From CADCVT01 sp035940955 (lineage in GTDB: Bacteria; Actinomycetota; Thermoleophilia; Solirubrobacterales; Solirubrobacteraceae), in NCBI GenBank assembly GCA_035940955.1, contig DASZEJ010000073.1, positions 1 to 37,360 on the forward strand: a DNA stretch of 37,360 nucleotides. The letters run 5' to 3'. Made by a program: the position numbers and the translations under genes. A model generated the notes under the pieces. It was not told the DNA's origin, did no database searches, and saw only the letters and a list, made by a program, of their open reading frames with translations. Shown piece by piece: positions 33,449 through 37,360 of this stretch. Position 1 is the first letter of the stretch, and the number at the start of each line of letters is the position of its first letter.

Positions 33449-35466
33449 CAGAAGGTGTTGCTCCCGCCGCCCTGGCACGGCGCGCCGACGCGGAACCACT
33501 CGCGCAGCATCCGGCAGGTGATCGGGGCGGCGCGGTCGGCGCCCCAGCCGCCGCGCTCGACGGTGGCGGCGATGACGATGGGCTTGGTCTCGTGCGGCAC
33601 GTAGGCGACGTACCACGACTGGTCGATCCCCGACGCGGTCTGCGCCGTGCCGGTCTTCCCGTAGACCGGCAGGCGTTCGTGCGGCCAGCCCTCGAACACG
33701 GGCGTCGACGTGCCCGACGGCGCCTGCGCGGCGCGGGCCAGCCCGTCGAGGATCGCGTCGCGGTGCGCGGGGTCGATCTTCACCTTGCGCGCCGGCCCCG
33801 GCTGGATCTTCTGCACGACGGCGCCGGTGGCGTCCTGGACCTCGAGCCCGAGGTGCGGTCGCGGCACCCGCCCGCCGGTGGCGATCGCGGAGTACGCGAC
33901 CGCCATCTGCAGCGGCGAGATCCCGACCTCGCCCTGGCCGACCGCCAGGTTCGCGTTGTCGCCGAGGTTGTACGGGCGGATGTCGATGACGTAGCACGCC
34001 CGGCCCTGGTTGGTGGGCCGGCACCTGCGCTCCTGGCGGTTCATCCACGCGCGCCAGCGCTTGCCGGGGATGAGCCCGCGCGCCTCCTCCGGCAGGTCGA
34101 CGCCGGTGCGGCGGCCCAGGCCGAGCGCCTTGGCCCAGCGCTGAAGGCGCTCGTCCCCGACCTCGAACAGCTCGATGCCGGCGAGGTAGTAGTAGACGTC
34201 GGACGAGACCTCGAGCGCGCGGCGCAGGTCGACGCCGCCGTTGGCGACCTTGCCGGCGTTGCACTTCATGCGGTCGCCGACCTTGATGCAGCCGGTGTCC
34301 TCGACCACCTGGCCGGGGGTGATGACGCCGGCGTCGAGCGCCGCGAGCGACGTGATCGGCTTGAAGGTCGAGCCGGCCGCGTACGCGCCGGCCACCGCCC
34401 GGTTGAGCAGCGGCCGGCCCTCGCCCGCGGTGAGCTCCGCCCACTTGGCCTGGCTGATCGGCTTGGCGAACACCGACGGGTCGAACGTCGGCATCGAGCC
34501 CATCGCGTAGACCTCGCCGTTCACCGGGTTCATCGCGACGAACGCGCCCGGCAGCCCGCCGGCCACCGCGTTCATCGCGTCCTGGCCGGCCTCCTGCAGC
34601 CCGAGGTCGAGCGACAGCTGGAGCTGCCGGCCGGGGATCGGCTCGCGCCGGCGCACCGGCCGGTCGCTCGAGAAGCGCCCGTTGGCGTCGACCCGCAGCA
34701 CCTTCGCGCCGTCGCGGCCGCGCAGGTAGCGGTCGTAGGTCCTCTCGATGCCGAGCTTGCCGATGATCGTCCCGGGGTTGACCTTGCGGTTGCGCCGCTC
34801 CTTGAGCTCGTCCGGGCTGATCTCGCCGACGTAGCCGAGCAGCTGGGCGGCGAGCGTGTCGCGCGGGTAGCTGCGCAGGTACACGCGGTCGACGTCGACG
34901 CCCGGGAAGCGCTCCTTGCGCTCCTTCAGGTAGCTCATCACCGCCCGCGGCACGTCGGAGCGCACGCGCACCGCCGAGTACGGCACGACCGCGAGCTGCT
35001 CGATCGCGCGCCGCTGGATCGTGGCCGGGCGCATCCCGAGCACGCGGCCGAGGCGCCGGAAGCGCTGGCGCAGCTCGGCCGTCGGGATCGGCGGGATCGC
35101 GGCGGGCGGCCCCTTCTTCCCCTTCGGCCGCTTCGAGCGGCGCGTCATCGCCTGCCCCCACCTCGCCGCGGCCACGATCTCCGCGTCGGGCAGCGCCTGG
35201 GGCTCGAGCTGCACGACGACCGCCTGGCGGTTGCTGACGAGCAGCGTCCCGTTGCGGTCGACGATCTCGCCGCGCGGCGCCTGGATCCGCACGGCGCGGG
35301 TGCGGTTCTCGCGCGCCTCGACGAGGTACTGCTCGCCGCTCAGCACCTGCAGGAACCACAGCCGGAAGAAGACGACCGCGAACAGCGTGAGCGCGACGCC
35401 GCCGAGGATGGCGACGCGCACCGCGAGCTGCGGCGTGATCGGCGGGCGGCGGTCGTCCACGTTCAC
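33448..35466 (-). CDS. mrdA: penicillin-binding protein 2 (class B transpeptidase)
   Basis: 672 residues. One membrane anchor lies at about 17-37 (AVRVAILGGVALTLFAVVFF), then the pedestal domain (APRGEIVDRNGTLL) and the transpeptidase domain. SxxK is in AAGSTFKPITS (about 367), the second motif is SSD in EVSSDVYYY (about 417), as in many PBP2, and KTG is in VYGKTGTAQT (about 602). A basic insert (RRSKRPKGKKGPP, about 105-117) is unusual. Six cysteines in three near pairs lie in the outer domain (GCIKVGDRMKC; RRCRPTNQGRACY; ITCRML...GAPC), suggesting disulfides. GTG 35466 overlaps the mreD TGA (GTGA). Confidence 0.95.
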   Translation of the reverse strand: MNVDDRRPPITPQLAVRVAILGGVALTLFAVVFFRLWFLQVLSGEQYLVEARENRTRAVRIQAPRGEIVDRNGTLLVSNRQAVVVQLEPQALPDAEIVAAARWGQAMTRRSKRPKGKKGPPAAIPPIPTAELRQRFRRLGRVLGMRPATIQRRAIEQLAVVPYSAVRVRSDVPRAVMSYLKERKERFPGVDVDRVYLRSYPRDTLAAQLLGYVGEISPDELKERRNRKVNPGTIIGKLGIERTYDRYLRGRDGAKVLRVDANGRFSSDRPVRRREPIPGRQLQLSLDLGLQEAGQDAMNAVAGGLPGAFVAMNPVNGEVYAMGSMPTFDPSVFAKPISQAKWAELTAGEGRPLLNRAVAGAYAAGSTFKPITSLAALDAGVITPGQVVEDTGCIKVGDRMKCNAGKVANGGVDLRRALEVSSDVYYYLAGIELFEVGDERLQRWAKALGLGRRTGVDLPEEARGLIPGKRWRAWMNRQERRCRPTNQGRACYVIDIRPYNLGDNANLAVGQGEVGISPLQMAVAYSAIATGGRVPRPHLGLEVQDATGAVVQKIQPGPARKVKIDPAHRDAILDGLARAAQAPSGTSTPVFEGWPHERLPVYGKTGTAQTASGIDQSWYVAYVPHETKPIVIAATVERGGWGADRAAPITCRMLREWFRVGAPCQGGGSNTF

Positions 35467-36026
35467 GGCTGGATCAGCGGCGAGATCGGGGACGGCCGGC
35501 GGCGGCGCCGGCGGGGCGCGTCCGGCAGCGCGGGCGAGAGGACGCGCCGGACGAGGGCGTGGACGGGCAGGGCGAGCAGCGTGTTGATGAGGACGGTGGC
35601 GAGGATCTGCCGGAACAGCTCGAGGCTGACCGGCGACTCGACCCCGAGCAGGAACTGCATGATGCTGAAGACGATCAGCGCGCACGCGCTGCCGGCGGCG
35701 CCCGCGGCCAGCGGCAGCAGCGTGGCCTCGGGGTCGCGGACGGTCTCGCGCAGCCGGCCGGCGAAGTGGCCGACGATCACCAGCACGAGCGACGACACGC
35801 CGAGCGTCTGCAGCAGCGCGAAGTCCACGAACAGCCCCATGGCGAAGCCGGTCAACGCGCCGGCCACCGGCCCGGCGATCAGCCCGACCGACACGACGAC
35901 GAGCGGCGCCAGGTCGGGCGTCGCCCCGAACAGCGACAGCTGCGACAGCGCCGCGATCTGCACGAGGACGGCGACGACCACGAGCGGGACGAGCCGCAGG
36001 CCGAGCTGGGCGCCGTCCGCGCTCAC
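35463..36026 (-). CDS. mreD: rod-shape-determining protein MreD
   Basis: 187 residues with about five membrane segments (LVPLVVVAVLVQIAALSQLS, LVVVSVGLIAGPVAGALTGF and others). It lies between mreC and mrdA, as in most rod-shaped bacteria, and helps assemble the elongasome. A final Arg-rich tail (APRRRRRRPSPIS) is on the cytoplasmic side. GTG 36026 overlaps the mreC TGA (GTGA). Identity rests on topology plus position, as MreD is poorly conserved. Confidence 0.9.
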   Translation of the reverse strand: MSADGAQLGLRLVPLVVVAVLVQIAALSQLSLFGATPDLAPLVVVSVGLIAGPVAGALTGFAMGLFVDFALLQTLGVSSLVLVIVGHFAGRLRETVRDPEATLLPLAAGAAGSACALIVFSIMQFLLGVESPVSLELFRQILATVLINTLLALPVHALVRRVLSPALPDAPRRRRRRPSPISPLIQP

Positions 36027-36856
36027 GTGGCGGGCTCCGTGACGATCTGGACGTCCTCGAGGCGGCGCAGGTCGGCGAACGGCCGCAGGCGGACCGTCCC
36101 CTCGTCCTCGTCGACGTCGACGATCCGGCCGATCGGGATGCCCTCGGGGAAGTACGACGGGTAGCGCTGCGACGTCGAGCCGGACGTCACGACGGTCTGG
36201 CCGCGGCTGACGGCGTCGTCGCGGCCGAGGAAGTTCAGCCGCAGGTCGTTCGGGTCGCCGACCGCGGTCTCGACGATGCCGGTCGCGCCCGACTCGTTGA
36301 TCTTCGCCGACACGCCCGAGTCGCCGTCGGTGATGAGCAGCACCTGCGCGCTCGAGCGCGACGCGATCCGCACGCGGCCGACCAGCCCCGCGCCGTTGAT
36401 CACCGCGTCGCCCTCGCGGACGCCGTCCTTCGTCCCCTTGTTGACCGTGACCGTCGAGTACCACACGGTCGGCGAGCGGCCGTACACGCGCGCCTCGACG
36501 AGGCCCTGCTGCTCGAGGCCGAGCCGCTGGTCCATCCCGAGCAGCCGGCGCAGGCGCTCGTTCTCCCGGCTGGCGCCCTGGGCGGCGATCAGCTCGCGCC
36601 GCAGCCGGTCGCGCTCCTCGCGCAGGTCCTCGTTCTCGCCCTTGGCGTCGAAGGTGTCCCCCACCCAGCCCGCGGCGTCGCGCAGGGGCTTGAGGACGCT
36701 CGAGGCGCCCTCCTGGATCGGCCCGAGGACCTCCAGGGCCCCGCGCTCGATCGAGCGCAGCCCGTCGCCGAACGAGGCGGTGACGAGGATCAGGGAGGCG
36801 GCGACGAGCAGCCCGAGGACCGCGCGCCTGCGGCGGATGACCTTGCGGTCGTACAC
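36023..36856 (-). CDS. mreC: rod-shape-determining protein MreC
   Basis: 277 residues. One N-terminal anchor (AVLGLLVAASLILVTASFG) is followed by a helical dimerisation stretch (ENEDLREERDRLRRELIAAQ, about 75-95) and the beta-barrel domain (YSTVTVNKGTKDGVREGDAV; VVTSGSTSQRYPSYFPEGIP). It organises PBP2 and RodA outside the membrane. GTG 36856 lies 21 bp after the mreB stop, with GGAG about 11 nt upstream. Confidence 0.95.
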   Translation of the reverse strand: MYDRKVIRRRRAVLGLLVAASLILVTASFGDGLRSIERGALEVLGPIQEGASSVLKPLRDAAGWVGDTFDAKGENEDLREERDRLRRELIAAQGASRENERLRRLLGMDQRLGLEQQGLVEARVYGRSPTVWYSTVTVNKGTKDGVREGDAVINGAGLVGRVRIASRSSAQVLLITDGDSGVSAKINESGATGIVETAVGDPNDLRLNFLGRDDAVSRGQTVVTSGSTSQRYPSYFPEGIPIGRIVDVDEDEGTVRLRPFADLRRLEDVQIVTEPAT

Positions 36857-36877
36857 GTGGGTGGAGTCTCCAAAGGG

Positions 36878-37360
36878 TTAAAAGCGTCTGCGCGGCTTGC
36901 CGCGCGAATTCTTGTTGGTGCGGTGGATGACCTCGAACTCCTCGAGGGAGCGGCCGCTGCCGACGGCGACGCACGTCAGCGGCGACTCGGCGAGGTGGGC
37001 CGGCATCTGGGTCTCCTCCCGCAGGCGCTCGTCGAGCCCCTGCAGCAGCGACCCGCCGCCCGCGAGCATGATCCCGCGATCCATGATGTCGGACGCCAGT
37101 TCCGGCGGCGTGCGGTCGAGGGTCTCCTTCACCGCGTTGACGATCTGGGTGACCGGCTCCTCGAGCGCCTCGCGGATCTCCTCGCTGGTCAGCACGACGG
37201 TCTTCGGCAGGCCGGAGACCATGTCGCGCCCCCGGATCTCCGCCTGGACCTCCTCCTCCATCGGGTACGCGGACCCGATCTCCAGCTTGACCTCCTCGGC
37301 CGTCTGCTGGCCGATGAGCAGCTTGTACTCGCGCTTGGCGTAGTTGATGATCGCCTCGTC
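36878..37360 (-). CDS. mreB: rod-shape-determining protein MreB, C-terminal part (cut by window end)
   Basis: The last 160 residues of MreB, the actin-like filament that guides lateral wall synthesis. The frame is open to the window edge and begins DEAIINYAKREYKLLIGQQT. LPKTVVLTSEEIREALEEPV and RGIMLAGGGSLLQGLDERLR (adenosine motif) are typical. The C-terminus ends in a basic tail RGKPRRRF, longer than in most MreB. It is the first visible gene of the mreBCD-mrdA-rodA-rng run. Confidence 0.95.
   Translation of the reverse strand, partial: DEAIINYAKREYKLLIGQQTAEEVKLEIGSAYPMEEEVQAEIRGRDMVSGLPKTVVLTSEEIREALEEPVTQIVNAVKETLDRTPPELASDIMDRGIMLAGGGSLLQGLDERLREETQMPAHLAESPLTCVAVGSGRSLEEFEVIHRTNKNSRGKPRRRF

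Overview
The window is very GC-rich, densely packed bacterial DNA. Gene order and protein types point to a high-GC actinobacterium, probably class Thermoleophilia, order Solirubrobacterales (inference; no 16S or marker tree was available). Supporting points are the comEA-comEC-holA-rpsT-lepA block, the mreBCD-mrdA-rodA-rng-rplU-rpmA and obg-proB-proA-nadD-rsfS blocks, many GTG/TTG starts, and frequent 4-bp GTGA gene overlaps.

Layout, left to right. 1-108: 3' end of an IS transposase. 135-2531: a HD-GYP/GAF/GGDEF cyclic-di-GMP protein, then lepA and murJ (minus strand). 5958-6224: rpsT (plus strand), whose reading frame is cut by an in-frame TAG although all remaining S20 codons follow. 6289-7260: holA. 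7274-9194: two co-transcribed genes of unknown function with their own promoter and a structured leader, sitting between holA and comEC. 9364-13273: a VOC-fold protein, comEC with an unusual Pro/Ala/Glu repeat block, and comEA. 13286-14524: a 21-bp tandem repeat, a SLOG/LOG-like gene that seems to start at CTG, and a nitroreductase. 14550-17062: a GMC oxidoreductase and a coiled-coil protein (plus strand). 17072-18448: a membrane HD-GYP protein with a hairpin and a 6-codon ORF upstream. 18704-22400: an MFS transporter, tRNA-Ala(GGC) and a secreted BNR/Ycf48-like protein. 22432-26991: rsfS, nadD, proA, proB, obg (minus strand). 27008-29010: an accessory stretch (SDR, small winged-helix regulator with a box-rich promoter, small secreted protein, small membrane protein) that separates obg from rpmA-rplU. 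29015-37360: rpmA, rplU, a haloalkane-dehalogenase-like hydrolase, rng, rodA, mrdA, mreD, mreC and the 3' part of mreB.

Functionally the window is mainly housekeeping: cell-wall elongation (mreBCD, mrdA, rodA, murJ), ribosome biogenesis and translation (lepA, obg, rsfS, S20, L21, L27, tRNA-Ala), replication (holA), DNA uptake (comEA, comEC), proline and NAD synthesis. Two cyclic-di-GMP proteins and several small uncharacterised genes are interspersed.

Points most worth a second look: the amber-interrupted S20; a repeated TAnnnT box 7-10 nt before start codons of at least eight genes, suggesting leaderless transcripts, in two places as overlapping divergent -10 boxes and in two places built from the preceding gene's stop codon; the two-gene unknown operon; the mini-ORF plus hairpin ahead of the HD-GYP gene; and the AGGTT-box promoter of the winged-helix gene.
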